A DNA stretch of 20,613 bases from Pseudomonadota bacterium (GTDB lineage Bacteria; Pseudomonadota; Alphaproteobacteria; Sphingomonadales; Sphingomonadaceae). The stretch is from assembly GCA_023418595.1 (NCBI GenBank), contig JAEZZI010000025.1, forward strand, positions 1 through 20,613. The letters are read 5' to 3'. The first letter of the stretch is position 1, and each line of letters starts with the position of its first letter. The position numbers and the translations under genes are program-made. Under the pieces are notes generated by a model. It saw only the letters and a program-made list of their open reading frames with translations, did no database searches and had not been told where the DNA came from. Below are positions 1 through 7,753 of this stretch, in pieces.

Positions 1-63
<63 letters not shown>

Positions 64-88
64 TGCCGTGAGCGATGTCTTGCGTGGC

Positions 89-137
89 GCCCCCTCCGTC
101 AGCGCTACGCGCTGCCACCTCCCCCGGTGGGGGAGGA
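89..137. repeat. Palindromic repeat, family D, partial copy (D1)
   Basis: This stretch contains CCCCTCCGTCAGCGCT, then CGCGCTGCCACC and a terminal CCCCC/GGGGG hairpin, ending in GGGGAGGA. It closely matches the right half of the complete element at 11246-11374. The left half is missing or was lost in the C run. It ends about 7 bases before the yciB stop codon, so it is immediately 3' of that gene. Confidence 0.75.
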
Positions 138-144
138 CTTTGAG

Positions 145-783
145 TCAACCCTCCGGCGGCAGCGGGGCGTCGGTTGGCTTTTCTGCGTTCAGGCCGTGCT
201 TCATCAACATCGGCACGTTGAGCATCGCGAAGACGAAAGTCAGCGGCACCACGCCCCACAGCTTGAACCCGACCCAGAAATCCCAGCTCTGGGTGCGCCA
301 GACGATTTCGTTGAGCACCGCCATCGCGACGAAGAAGATCGTCCAGTTGATCGTCAGCAGGTGCCAGCCGCGCGGGGACAGGCCGGGATAGGCGGTCTCG
401 AGCACCATTTGCAGCATCGGGCGTTTGGTGATGAGGCCGAAGGCGAGAACGGCTGCGAACATCGAATAGACGATGGTCGGCTTCACCTTGATGAAGGTGT
501 CGTTGTGGAAATAGAGGGTGAGCGCGCCGAACACGAGCACGAGGACACCCGATACCCACAGCATCGGCGAGATGTGACCGGTCTTCACCCGCGAGGCGAT
601 CATGGCGATGGCGATCGCGACCATGAAGGCGGCAGTCGCGGCGAGCACGCGGCTGATCTGGGGGCCGGGGGCGAAGGTGTTGACGAGGAAGAAGACGGCG
701 AGCGGGCCGAAATCGACCAGCATCCGAAAACCGGGGCCGGTGGCGGGTTTTTCGGTCGGGGCGGGGGTGGTGGCTTCGGTCAT
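145..783 (-). CDS. yciB: Septation protein A / inner-membrane protein YciB
   Basis: This 212-residue multi-pass inner-membrane protein belongs to the YciB/IspZ family, which is linked to cell envelope synthesis and septation and is reported to interact with elongasome and divisome proteins. After a Thr/Pro/Ala-rich cytoplasmic start, hydrophobic segments lie near residues 21-36, 46-63, 73-92, 103-119, 141-160 and 170-193. Family-typical sequences include LVDFGPLAVFF near residue 22, YFHNDTFIKVKPTIVY near 91, and NWTIFFVAMAVLNEIVWR near 146. The length is normal for alphaproteobacterial members. The start is an ATG. The gene follows ftsY on the same strand, an order common in Alphaproteobacteria, but a paired-hairpin repeat separates the two, so cotranscription is uncertain. 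Confidence 0.95.
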   Translation of the reverse strand: MTEATTPAPTEKPATGPGFRMLVDFGPLAVFFLVNTFAPGPQISRVLAATAAFMVAIAIAMIASRVKTGHISPMLWVSGVLVLVFGALTLYFHNDTFIKVKPTIVYSMFAAVLAFGLITKRPMLQMVLETAYPGLSPRGWHLLTINWTIFFVAMAVLNEIVWRTQSWDFWVGFKLWGVVPLTFVFAMLNVPMLMKHGLNAEKPTDAPLPPEG

Positions 784-827
784 TTTACGGTTCGTGATCC
801 ATTGGTTGGCCGAGCGGGCTCAATAGT

Positions 828-922
828 CGTCATGCCGGACTTGTTCCGGCATCCAGCGAGCGGCAAATGCTGCATTGATTGGTTTGCGGCACGGTGGACC
901 CCGGAACAAGTCCGGGGTGACG
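828..922. repeat. Paired-hairpin repeat, family A (A1)
   Basis: The left hairpin CCGGACTTGTTCCGG and the right hairpin CCCCGGAACAAGTCCGGGG are near reverse complements, joined by about 45 bases of spacer. The outer ends are CGTCAT and GTGACG. The element fills most of the ftsY-yciB gap and ends about 20 bases from the ftsY stop codon. It may act as a transcription or mRNA-stability boundary. Confidence 0.85.
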
Positions 923-941
923 GGATGGGTGATGTGAGGAC

Positions 942-1868
942 TTATTTCCGCACCGTCTCCACCCCCGCAATGATTCGCGAGACCTCGTTGGCGTCGAAGG
1001 GGCGGAAGTCCTCGACCGTTTCCCCGACGCCGATCGCGTGGATGGGGAGGGCGAATTTTTCGGCGGCCGCGACCAGCACGCCGCCCCGCGCGGTGCCGTC
1101 GAGCTTGGTCATGACGAGCCCGGTGACGCCGGCGACTTCCTTGAACACCTCGATCTGGCTCAGCGCATTCTGGCCGGTGGTGGCGTCGAGGACGAGCACG
1201 ACGTCGTGCGGGCTGGCGGGGTTGATGCGGCCGAGCACGCGGCGGATCTTCGCCAGTTCGTCCATCAGCTCGCGCTTGTTCTGGAGACGCCCGGCGGTGT
1301 CGACGATCAGCACGTCGATGCCGGTGGCGGTCGCCTGCTTGACGGCTTCATAGACGATGCCCGCAGCATCCCCGCCTTCCGGGCCGGTGACGATGGGGAC
1401 GCCGATGCGCTCCGCCCAGGCCTTGAGCTGGCCGATGGCGGCGGCGCGGAAGGTGTCGCCCGCGGCCAGCATCACGCCATAATCCTGTTCGACCAGCAGA
1501 TTGGCGAGCTTGGCGATGGTGGTGGTCTTGCCCGAGCCATTGACGCCGATGACGAGGATCACCTGCGGGCGTGGAAAGGCCTCGATCTCAAGCGGTTTGG
1601 CGACCTTGCTCAGGCTCTTTTCGATTTCCTCGGCGACGACCAGGCGGACGCCGAGTTCCTCCATGTTGCGCTCATATTGCCCTTCGGACAGGCGCTTGCG
1701 GACGCGCGCTGCGGTGTCGGGACCGAGGTCGGAGGCGATCAGCGCCTCCTCGATCTCGTCCAACTGATCGTCGTCGAGCCGCGCCGCGCCGAGCCCGGCG
1801 AGGTTGCCCATCAGGCGGTCGGAGGTTTTCTTGAAGCCGCCGAGGAGGCGATCGTGCCATGAGGTCAT
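942..1868 (-). CDS. ftsY: Signal recognition particle receptor FtsY
   Basis: FtsY is the SRP receptor GTPase that docks Ffh-ribosome complexes at the membrane for co-translational insertion. The 308 residues comprise an N domain (about 1-95) and a G domain. The G1 loop is GVNGSGKTTT (108-117), followed by DTFRAAA (138-144), DTAGR (190-194) and TKLD (254-257) with the GTARGG closing motif. The long acidic A domain of the E. coli protein is absent, as in many alphaproteobacterial FtsYs; membrane attachment would rely on the N-terminal helix. The ATG start lies 22 bases after the mtaB stop codon on the same strand, indicating an operon. Its partner Ffh is encoded at 5652-7142. Confidence 0.97.
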   Translation of the reverse strand: MTSWHDRLLGGFKKTSDRLMGNLAGLGAARLDDDQLDEIEEALIASDLGPDTAARVRKRLSEGQYERNMEELGVRLVVAEEIEKSLSKVAKPLEIEAFPRPQVILVIGVNGSGKTTTIAKLANLLVEQDYGVMLAAGDTFRAAAIGQLKAWAERIGVPIVTGPEGGDAAGIVYEAVKQATATGIDVLIVDTAGRLQNKRELMDELAKIRRVLGRINPASPHDVVLVLDATTGQNALSQIEVFKEVAGVTGLVMTKLDGTARGGVLVAAAEKFALPIHAIGVGETVEDFRPFDANEVSRIIAGVETVRK

Positions 1869-1888
1869 GCGGGGGTCGTTTCCCTTTT

Positions 1889-1992
1889 CGTCATGCCGGA
1901 CTTGTTACGGCATTCACCGGGCTGCCGGCGCCGGCCAATCGATAAGTTTGCGCGGGTTGATGCGTGGATCCCGGAACAAGTCCGGGGTGACG
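1889..1992. repeat. Paired-hairpin repeat, family A, inside mtaB 3' end (A2)
   Basis: The element has CGTCATGCCGGACTTGTT at one end and CCCGGAACAAGTCCGGGG plus TGACG at the other. Unlike its sister copies it is translated: read on the minus strand it encodes the last 33 residues of MtaB and its TGA stop. It therefore also lies just before the ftsY start. Confidence 0.85.
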
Positions 1993-3237
1993 GGTGGAGG
2001 TGGTGAGGGTGTTGCCTTCCACGCCGGTGATCGTGGTGCGGACGACGCTGCCGACAGCGTGCGTGTCAGTCAGCTGGACCTCGGCGAAATTGCCTGCATG
2101 GCCGCGGTCACCAGGACGTTCGATCAGTATGTCGTGTTCCGTCGCGACCAATGAGTAGAGCCATGCGGCGCGGTGTTCGGCGGCGCGGGTGCGCAGCTTG
2201 GCGGCGCGGGCCTTTACTTCGGGCGGGGCGACTTGCGGCATCCGCGCGGCGGGGGTGCCGGTGCGGGGACTGAAGGGGAAGATATGGGCGTGGACGATGT
2301 CGCAATCCGCGATCAGCGCGAGGCTGTTGGCGAACATCTCCGGGGTTTCGGTGGGGAAGCCCGCGATGATGTCGGCACCGATCGCGATTTCGGGGCGAGC
2401 GGTTTTCAGGCGTTCGACCAGCGCCACCGCTTCGGCGCGGGTGTGGCGGCGCTTCATGCGCTTGAGGATCATGTCGTCGCCTGCCTGCAAGGACAGATGG
2501 ACGTGCGGCATCACCCGCGGTTCCTGGGTCAGCAGCGCGAACAGGCGGTCGTCGATCTCGATCGAATCGAGCGAGGACAGGCGCAGGCGTTGCAGGCCAG
2601 GGACATGCCGCAGGATGCGTTCGACCAGGGCGCCGAGATCGGGCTTGCCGGGCAGGTCGTGGCCATAGCTGGTGAGGTCGACGCCCGTCAGGACGACTTC
2701 AATATGCCCCTGCGCGACGACCGCCGCGATGTGGTCGATCACCGCGCCTGCGGGGACCGAGCGGCTGTTGCCGCGGCCATAGGGGATCGCGCAAAAGGTG
2801 CAGCGATGGTCGCAGCCATTCTGGACCTCGACAAAGGCGCGGGCGTGGCCGGTAAAGGCGTGGGCGAGGTGCGGCGCGGTCTCGCGCACCGCCATGATGT
2901 CGCCGACCGCCATCCGATCATTCGCCGCCCACACCGCGGGGTCGAGTTTTTCGGCATTGCCGACGACGCGCGCGACCTCTGGCATGGCGGCGAAGCTGGC
3001 GGGGTCGATTTGTGCGGCGCAACCCGTCACGACGATCTCTGCATCCGGACGCGCGCGTTTGGCGCGGCGGATCGCCTGGCGAGTCGAGCGCACCGCTTCG
3101 TTGGTGACGGCACAGCTGTTGACGACCACCATGTCCCGCTGCCCGACCAGCACACGGATCGTTTCGCTCTCGGCGATGTTCAACCGACAGCCAAGGCTGA
3201 CGATTTCGGCCGCTGGCAAGGACGAAGGAGACGACAT
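1891..3237 (-). CDS. mtaB: tRNA t6A37 methylthiotransferase MtaB
   Basis: MtaB is a radical-SAM enzyme that adds a methylthio group to t6A37 in tRNAs reading ANN codons. The 448-residue product has the N-terminal MTTase domain with cluster cysteines C17 (SLGCRLN), C42 (NSCAVTN) and C73 (TGCAAQ). The radical-SAM motif CxxxCxxC is C142, C146 and C149 (GCDHRCTFCAIPYGRG), and a C-terminal TRAM-like region follows. The family core ends near residue 415. The remaining 33 residues (RHPGLVPGST onward) are the translation of repeat A2, so the tail is a recent, probably non-essential addition. The start is an ATG whose bases overlap the divergent DUF924 ATG; I see no strong ribosome binding site for mtaB. 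It is cotranscribed with ftsY. Confidence 0.94.
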   Translation of the reverse strand: MSSPSSLPAAEIVSLGCRLNIAESETIRVLVGQRDMVVVNSCAVTNEAVRSTRQAIRRAKRARPDAEIVVTGCAAQIDPASFAAMPEVARVVGNAEKLDPAVWAANDRMAVGDIMAVRETAPHLAHAFTGHARAFVEVQNGCDHRCTFCAIPYGRGNSRSVPAGAVIDHIAAVVAQGHIEVVLTGVDLTSYGHDLPGKPDLGALVERILRHVPGLQRLRLSSLDSIEIDDRLFALLTQEPRVMPHVHLSLQAGDDMILKRMKRRHTRAEAVALVERLKTARPEIAIGADIIAGFPTETPEMFANSLALIADCDIVHAHIFPFSPRTGTPAARMPQVAPPEVKARAAKLRTRAAEHRAAWLYSLVATEHDILIERPGDRGHAGNFAEVQLTDTHAVGSVVRTTITGVEGNTLTTSTRHPGLVPGSTHQPAQTYRLAGAGSPVNAVTSPA

Positions 3238-3811
3238 GGCGGCTGACTTAGGGGCGAGCGGGCACGAAGTCCACGCAAGCGCGCGCGAGGTGAACGACTA
3301 TTGGTTCGCGCTGAGCACCGAGGAACAGTTCGCCAAGGATGCTGACCGCGACGCGGAGATCGCGGCGCGGTTCGGCGATTTGCGCGACCGGCTGCTGGCA
3401 AGCGAGGCCGATGGCTGGCGCGGCGATGCGAACCGGATGCTGGCGGCGATCATCGCCCTGGACCAGTTTTCGCGCAACATCCATCGGGGTTCGCCGGAGG
3501 CGTTCGCGGCGGACGATCTGGCGGTGCAACTGACGCTGGAGGCGATGCGCGCGGGGTTCGACCTGGAGGTAACGCCGGAGCGACGCGCGTTTCTCTACAT
3601 GCCGCTGATGCACGCCGAGCATCTGGGGTTGCAGCGTTACGCGATCGCCTTGTTCGAGGAAGCGGGGCTGGACGAGCAGGTCAAGTTCGCGCGCGATCAT
3701 GCCGACGTCATCGAACACTATCGCCGCTTTCCGCATCGCAACGAAGCGCTGGGCCGCGAAAGCACCCCGGCCGAGCAGGAATATCTCAGCCGGCCTGACG
3801 CCGGCTGGTGA
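3236..3811 (+). CDS. DUF924 family protein
   Basis: The predicted product has 191 residues and belongs to the DUF924 family, whose biochemical function is not established; these are helical, TPR-like proteins. Recognisable family stretches are VNDYWFAL near the N-terminus, a middle segment (LAAIIALDQFSRNIHRG) and YMPLMHAEHLGLQ. The start is fixed by a strong GAAGGAG ribosome binding site five to six bases before the ATG at 3236. The reading frame is open far upstream, but that part is antisense to mtaB. The ribosome binding site lies within the first mtaB codons on the other strand, and the two ATGs share two bases. The 3' end overlaps the convergent GGDEF/EAL gene by 26 bp. Confidence 0.9.
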   Translation: MAADLGASGHEVHASAREVNDYWFALSTEEQFAKDADRDAEIAARFGDLRDRLLASEADGWRGDANRMLAAIIALDQFSRNIHRGSPEAFAADDLAVQLTLEAMRAGFDLEVTPERRAFLYMPLMHAEHLGLQRYAIALFEEAGLDEQVKFARDHADVIEHYRRFPHRNEALGRESTPAEQEYLSRPDAGW

Positions 3812-5423
3812 TGTCTTCGCGGTGCGGCAGCGGCGCATCGGGCGCGCCCACGCGGATCAGTCCGCGTTCGGCGAGCAGGCGGCGGGCGCCCGCGACCGAT
3901 ACGGGCTTGCCGTAATACCAGCCCTGACCCTTCATGCAGCCGATCGAGCGCAGCCGTTCCTGAACCTCTGCGTCCTCCACCCCCTCGGCTGTGACCGGCA
4001 GGTTCAGGCTTTCGCCCAGCCGGACGATGGCGGTGACGATCGCGGCCGAATCCGCGCTGTCGTTGATCGAGGTGATGAAGCTCTTGTCGACCTTGATCCG
4101 GTCGAACGGCAGCGCGCGCAAATGCGCCAGGCTGGAATAACCGGTGCCGAAATCGTCGAGCGCGACGGCGATGCCCTGATTCTTGAGGCTGCCGATGATC
4201 GATTGCGCGAGTGCCAGATTTTCGAACAGCGCGCTTTCGGTGATCTCGATTTCCAGCCGGTTGGCGGGAAAGCCGGTTTCGACCAGCGCCTTGATGATCT
4301 TTTGCGCGAGCCAGGGATCGCGCAGCTGGGTCGGCGAGATGTTGATCGACAGCGACAGCGACGGATCCCAGTCGCGCGCGGCTGTGAAGGACTGACGCAT
4401 GATCGACAGCGACAGATCGCCGATCATACCCGAATCCTCGGCAATACCGATAAAGGCGTCGGGCTGGATCAGGCCGCGCAAGGGGTGTTCCCAGCGGGCG
4501 AGCACCTCGAACCCGGTCAGCTTGCCGGTGTCGAGATCGACCTGTTGTTCGAAGAAGGGCACGATCTGGCCCTTCGGGATCGCGGTGCGCAGGCCCAGTT
4601 CGAGGTCGTTGCGTGCCTTCAGTTCCCGCTCCATCGACGCGTCGAACCAGGCATAGCGGTTCTTGCCCGCCTTTTTCGCCGCATACATGGCGATGTCGGC
4701 GGAGCGCAGCAGCGCGTCCATCGATGGGCATTCGAAATCTGACCTTGCGATGCCGATCGACGCGCTGACATGGCAGCGCATCCCTTCGGCATCGAGCGGC
4801 TGGGCAAGGTGGGAGACGAGCGCCTGTGCGACCCATTCGACGGCTTCGGGATGCGCGGGATCGAACGTCATGCCGCACGCGAATTCGTCGCCACCCAGCC
4901 GAGCGATAACCGCATTGTCGGGCAGCGCGGTCGCGATTCTTTGCGCGGCGGCGCGCAGCAGCGCATCGCCGACGGCATGGCCATGCATGTCGTTGACCGT
5001 CTTGAAATGATCGAGGTCGATCAGCATCAGCGCCATCGCCTTACCCCGGCGTTCGGCATGTGCATACATCGCGGCGCCTTCGTCGGCGATCGAGCGGCGG
5101 TTGAGGAAGCCGGTGAGCGAGTCGCGGCTGGCGAGCAGGTGCGCGCGCGCTTCGGCGGCGGTGCGGACGCTGATTTCATGGCGCAGCGCGTGATGACGCC
5201 GCCAGCCGAGCAGGATGAGCGCAATGTTGAGGAACAATGCGGTGACCAGCAGCGGTTCGACCGGCGTTCCACCGTGGCGCCACCAATCGGACATCCCGAT
5301 CATTACTGCCCCCGCGGTTCCGATGAACAGCAGAATGGCGGCCGCGCTGATGCCCGCGGTCAACAGGCTGCGGGGCGCGACGCTGCCTTGTTCGGGCAAA
5401 TCTTTCAGTAGGTCTGCTGGCAT
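3786..5423 (-). CDS. Membrane GGDEF/EAL bifunctional cyclic-di-GMP protein
   Basis: The protein probably makes or breaks down the second messenger cyclic di-GMP. Counting from an alternative upstream TTG start at 5444 (552 aa), two membrane segments lie near residues 27-50 and 65-82. A GGDEF domain follows (about 105-270) with an intact RLGGDEF at 182-188. The RxxD product-inhibition site is absent (PDNA at the expected place). An EAL domain (about 280-530) has EVL in place of EAL at 313-315, keeping the metal-binding Glu. It retains DDFGTGYSSL and EGVED-type motifs, so phosphodiesterase activity is plausible. I prefer the ATG at 5423 (545 aa); the TTG has a GGAAG about five bases upstream, so the start is unsettled. 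No sensor domain other than the membrane anchor is evident. Confidence 0.92.
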   Translation of the reverse strand: MPADLLKDLPEQGSVAPRSLLTAGISAAAILLFIGTAGAVMIGMSDWWRHGGTPVEPLLVTALFLNIALILLGWRRHHALRHEISVRTAAEARAHLLASRDSLTGFLNRRSIADEGAAMYAHAERRGKAMALMLIDLDHFKTVNDMHGHAVGDALLRAAAQRIATALPDNAVIARLGGDEFACGMTFDPAHPEAVEWVAQALVSHLAQPLDAEGMRCHVSASIGIARSDFECPSMDALLRSADIAMYAAKKAGKNRYAWFDASMERELKARNDLELGLRTAIPKGQIVPFFEQQVDLDTGKLTGFEVLARWEHPLRGLIQPDAFIGIAEDSGMIGDLSLSIMRQSFTAARDWDPSLSLSINISPTQLRDPWLAQKIIKALVETGFPANRLEIEITESALFENLALAQSIIGSLKNQGIAVALDDFGTGYSSLAHLRALPFDRIKVDKSFITSINDSADSAAIVTAIVRLGESLNLPVTAEGVEDAEVQERLRSIGCMKGQGWYYGKPVSVAGARRLLAERGLIRVGAPDAPLPHREDITSRRQAG

Positions 5424-5651
5424 CGGCGCGTCTTTCGCTGGCAAAACTGCTTCCGCGATGGTCGCACGGGGGCGGTTGCCGATAGGTTAAGGCGCGAATG
5501 GCTTGCCTTCGGGCTGGGATAGGGCTAACGCGCGCCCATATTCGTTCCCGACGAACGACAAAGGCAAAGCCCCACGGGGTAGGCCGGCCGACGAGGTTTC
5601 GTCCGCCGGCTCGTTTTGCGTTCGGCCTGGGCAACGAGAATTGGAGTGACG

Positions 5652-7142
5652 ATGTTCGAGTCTCTTAGCGATCGGTTGGGCGGCGTATTCGACCGCCTGC
5701 GCGGTCGCGGCGCATTGACCGAAGCCGATGTGCGGACCGCGATGCGCGAAGTCCGCATCGCGCTGCTGGAAGCCGATGTCGCGCTGCCGGTGGCCCGCGC
5801 CTTCGTCGATCGCGTTACCGAAAAGGCGGTCGGGCACGAGGTGCTGCGGTCGATCACGCCGGGGCAGCAGGTCGTCAAGATCGTCCACGACGCGCTGGTC
5901 GACATGCTGGGGCCGGACACGGCCGAGCTCAACATCGACACCACGCCGCCCGCGGTCATCATGCTGGTCGGCCTGCAAGGGTCGGGCAAGACCACGACCA
6001 CCGCCAAACTCGCCAAGCTGCTGAAGAAGCAGGGCAAGAAGGTGATGATGGCGTCGCTCGACGTCAATCGCCCGGCGGCGCAGGAACAGCTGGCGGTGCT
6101 GGGCACGCAGACCGACGTCGCGACGCTGCCGATCGTCAAGGGGCAGGCGCCGGTCGATATCGCGCGTCGTGCGCTGCAATCGGCGAAGTTGCAGGGCCAT
6201 GATGTCCTGATGCTCGACACCGCGGGCCGCCTGCATGTCGATCAGGCGCTGATGGACGAGATGAAGGCGGTCGCCGACATCGCGACGCCTCAAGAAATTC
6301 TCCTGGTCGTCGACTCGCTGACCGGTCAGGACGCGGTCAACGTCGCGCAGAACTTCAGTGATCAGGTGCCGCTGACCGGCGTGATCCTGACGCGGATGGA
6401 CGGCGATGCGCGCGGCGGCGCGGCGCTGTCGATGCGCGAGGTTACCGGCAAGCCGATCAAGTTTGCCGGCATGGGCGAAAAGCTCGATCAGATCGAGCCG
6501 TTCCATCCCAAGCGCGTCGCGGGGCGTATTCTCGGCATGGGCGACGTCGTTTCACTGGTCGAAAAGGCCGCGCAGGCGATCGAGGCCGAAGACGCCGAAC
6601 GGATGGCCGAGCGGCTGTCGAAGGGCAAGTTCGACATGAACGACCTGCGCGGCCAGCTGGCGCAGATGCGGCGGATGGGTGGCATTGGCGCGCTGGCGGG
6701 CATGATGCCGGGCATGAAAAAGGCGCAGGCGGCGATGGCCGCGGGCAATGTCGACGAGCGCATTCTGCTGCGCATGGACGCGATGATCACGTCGATGACG
6801 CCCAAGGAGCGCGCGAATCCGGCACTGATCAACGCCAAGCGCAAGATCCGCATCGCCAAAGGCTCGGGCACGACCGTTCAGGACGTGAACAAGCTGATGA
6901 AGATGCACCTGGAAATGCAGAACGCCATGAAGAAGATCAAGAAAATGGGCGGCCTGAAGGGCATGCTCGGAATGCTTGGCAAAGGCGGGATGGGCGGTCT
7001 GGGCAATGCGCTGGGCGGTCCGCAGATGGGCGAGATGATGAAACAGGCAGGCGGTGGCTTGCCGGGGCTTGGCGGGCCGGGAGGCAAGGGCGGAATGCCG
7101 CAACTGCCGCCGGGCCTCGAGGATATGTTGAAGAAGAAGTGA
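5652..7142 (+). CDS. ffh: Signal recognition particle protein Ffh
   Basis: Ffh is the SRP54-type GTPase that binds signal sequences and SRP RNA and delivers ribosomes to FtsY. The 496-residue product has an N domain (1-95) and a G domain with GLQGSGKTTTTAKL near 107-120, DTAGRLH and TRMDGDARGG. A methionine-rich M domain follows, including GKFDMNDLRGQLAQMRRMGG and SMTPKERANP. A Gly/Met-rich tail ends in a triple lysine. The ATG at 5652 is chosen because GGAG lies six bases upstream and MFESLSDRLG is the conserved family N-terminus; the frame stays open for 12 more codons upstream. It heads a plus-strand ffh-rpsP-rimM cluster. I found no SRP RNA gene in the 228 bases upstream. Confidence 0.97.
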   Translation: MFESLSDRLGGVFDRLRGRGALTEADVRTAMREVRIALLEADVALPVARAFVDRVTEKAVGHEVLRSITPGQQVVKIVHDALVDMLGPDTAELNIDTTPPAVIMLVGLQGSGKTTTTAKLAKLLKKQGKKVMMASLDVNRPAAQEQLAVLGTQTDVATLPIVKGQAPVDIARRALQSAKLQGHDVLMLDTAGRLHVDQALMDEMKAVADIATPQEILLVVDSLTGQDAVNVAQNFSDQVPLTGVILTRMDGDARGGAALSMREVTGKPIKFAGMGEKLDQIEPFHPKRVAGRILGMGDVVSLVEKAAQAIEAEDAERMAERLSKGKFDMNDLRGQLAQMRRMGGIGALAGMMPGMKKAQAAMAAGNVDERILLRMDAMITSMTPKERANPALINAKRKIRIAKGSGTTVQDVNKLMKMHLEMQNAMKKIKKMGGLKGMLGMLGKGGMGGLGNALGGPQMGEMMKQAGGGLPGLGGPGGKGGMPQLPPGLEDMLKKK

Positions 7143-7158
7143 GCAAACCGCCCAAATC

Positions 7159-7240
7159 CGTCGCCCCTGCGAAAGCAGGGGTCTCAGGCGGGAAGGGCGA
7201 GAACGACAACCGGGATATCCCAGCCTTTGCCGGGATGACG
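7159..7240. repeat. Paired-hairpin repeat, family B (B1)
   Basis: The left hairpin CCCCTGCGAAAGCAGGGG is followed by TCTCAGGCGG, and the right hairpin is ATATCCCAGCCTTTGCCGGG. The outer ends are CGTC and GATGACG. It begins 16 bases after the ffh stop codon and occupies most of the gap to rpsP, so it could attenuate transcription or separate ffh and rpsP mRNA stability. Confidence 0.8.
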
Positions 7241-7267
7241 ATTTGAGAAGAAAAGGACGAAACTACA

Positions 7268-7747
7268 ATGGCAACCAGCATTCGCCTGTCGCGTGGCGGC
7301 TCGAAGAAGCGCCCCTATTACCGCATCGTCGTGGCAGATGCCCGCAGCCCTCGTGACGGCAAGTTCATCGAAAAGATCGGCACCTACAACCCGCTGCTCG
7401 GCAAGGACGACGAAAAGCGCGTCGTGCTCGACAGCGACCGCGCCAAGCATTGGCTGAGCGTCGGTGCGCAGCCGACCGACCGAGTCGCGCGCTTCCTCGA
7501 CGCCGCCGGAGTCCGCGAACGTGCGCCCCGCAACAACCCGAACAAGGCTAAGCCCGGCGAAAAGGCCACCGAACGCGCCGAAGAACGCGCCGAAAAGCTG
7601 AAGGCAGCCGAGGAAGCCGAAGCGGAAGCCAGGGCAGCAGCCGCGGCGGCGAAGGAAGAGCCGGCGGCTGAAGAAGCGCCTGCGGAAGAAGCGGCTGTCG
7701 AAGCACCGGCGGAAGACGCCGCGGCCGAAGAAGCCAAGGCCGAGTAA
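7268..7747 (+). CDS. rpsP: 30S ribosomal protein bS16 with acidic-alanine tail
   Basis: This is small-subunit protein bS16, needed for 30S assembly. Residues 1-85 are the conserved fold (SIRLSRGGSKKRPYYRIVVAD, then IEKIGTYNPL and LSVGAQPTDRVARFLDAAG). About 60 further residues (100-159) are almost only Ala and Glu with some Lys and Arg, predicted helical or disordered. Long Ala/Glu tails on bS16 are common in sphingomonads, while E. coli bS16 stops at about 82 residues. The ATG has AAGGA roughly ten bases upstream. rimM starts six bases after the stop codon, so the two are cotranscribed. Confidence 0.97.
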   Translation: MATSIRLSRGGSKKRPYYRIVVADARSPRDGKFIEKIGTYNPLLGKDDEKRVVLDSDRAKHWLSVGAQPTDRVARFLDAAGVRERAPRNNPNKAKPGEKATERAEERAEKLKAAEEAEAEARAAAAAAKEEPAAEEAPAEEAAVEAPAEDAAAEEAKAE

Positions 7748-7753
7748 AGCCGA

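Noticed and set aside
127..1353. 408-codon plus-strand frame across yciB and ftsY
   Set aside because: It is antisense to two recognised genes and spans the repeat between them; composition (His/Asp/Gly/Arg-rich) is that of a reverse-complement frame.
2173..3246. 357-codon plus-strand frame opposite mtaB
   Set aside because: It is antisense to an intact radical-SAM enzyme and shows no domain motif.
5445..5651. Possible SRP (4.5S) RNA gene upstream of ffh
   Set aside because: Small hairpins such as GACGA/TCGTC are present, but the conserved SRP RNA apical motif with GGAAG and a matching GCAGCC was not found.
5487..6506. 339-codon minus-strand frame opposite ffh
   Set aside because: It is antisense to Ffh, rich in Arg, His and Gln, with no recognisable motif.
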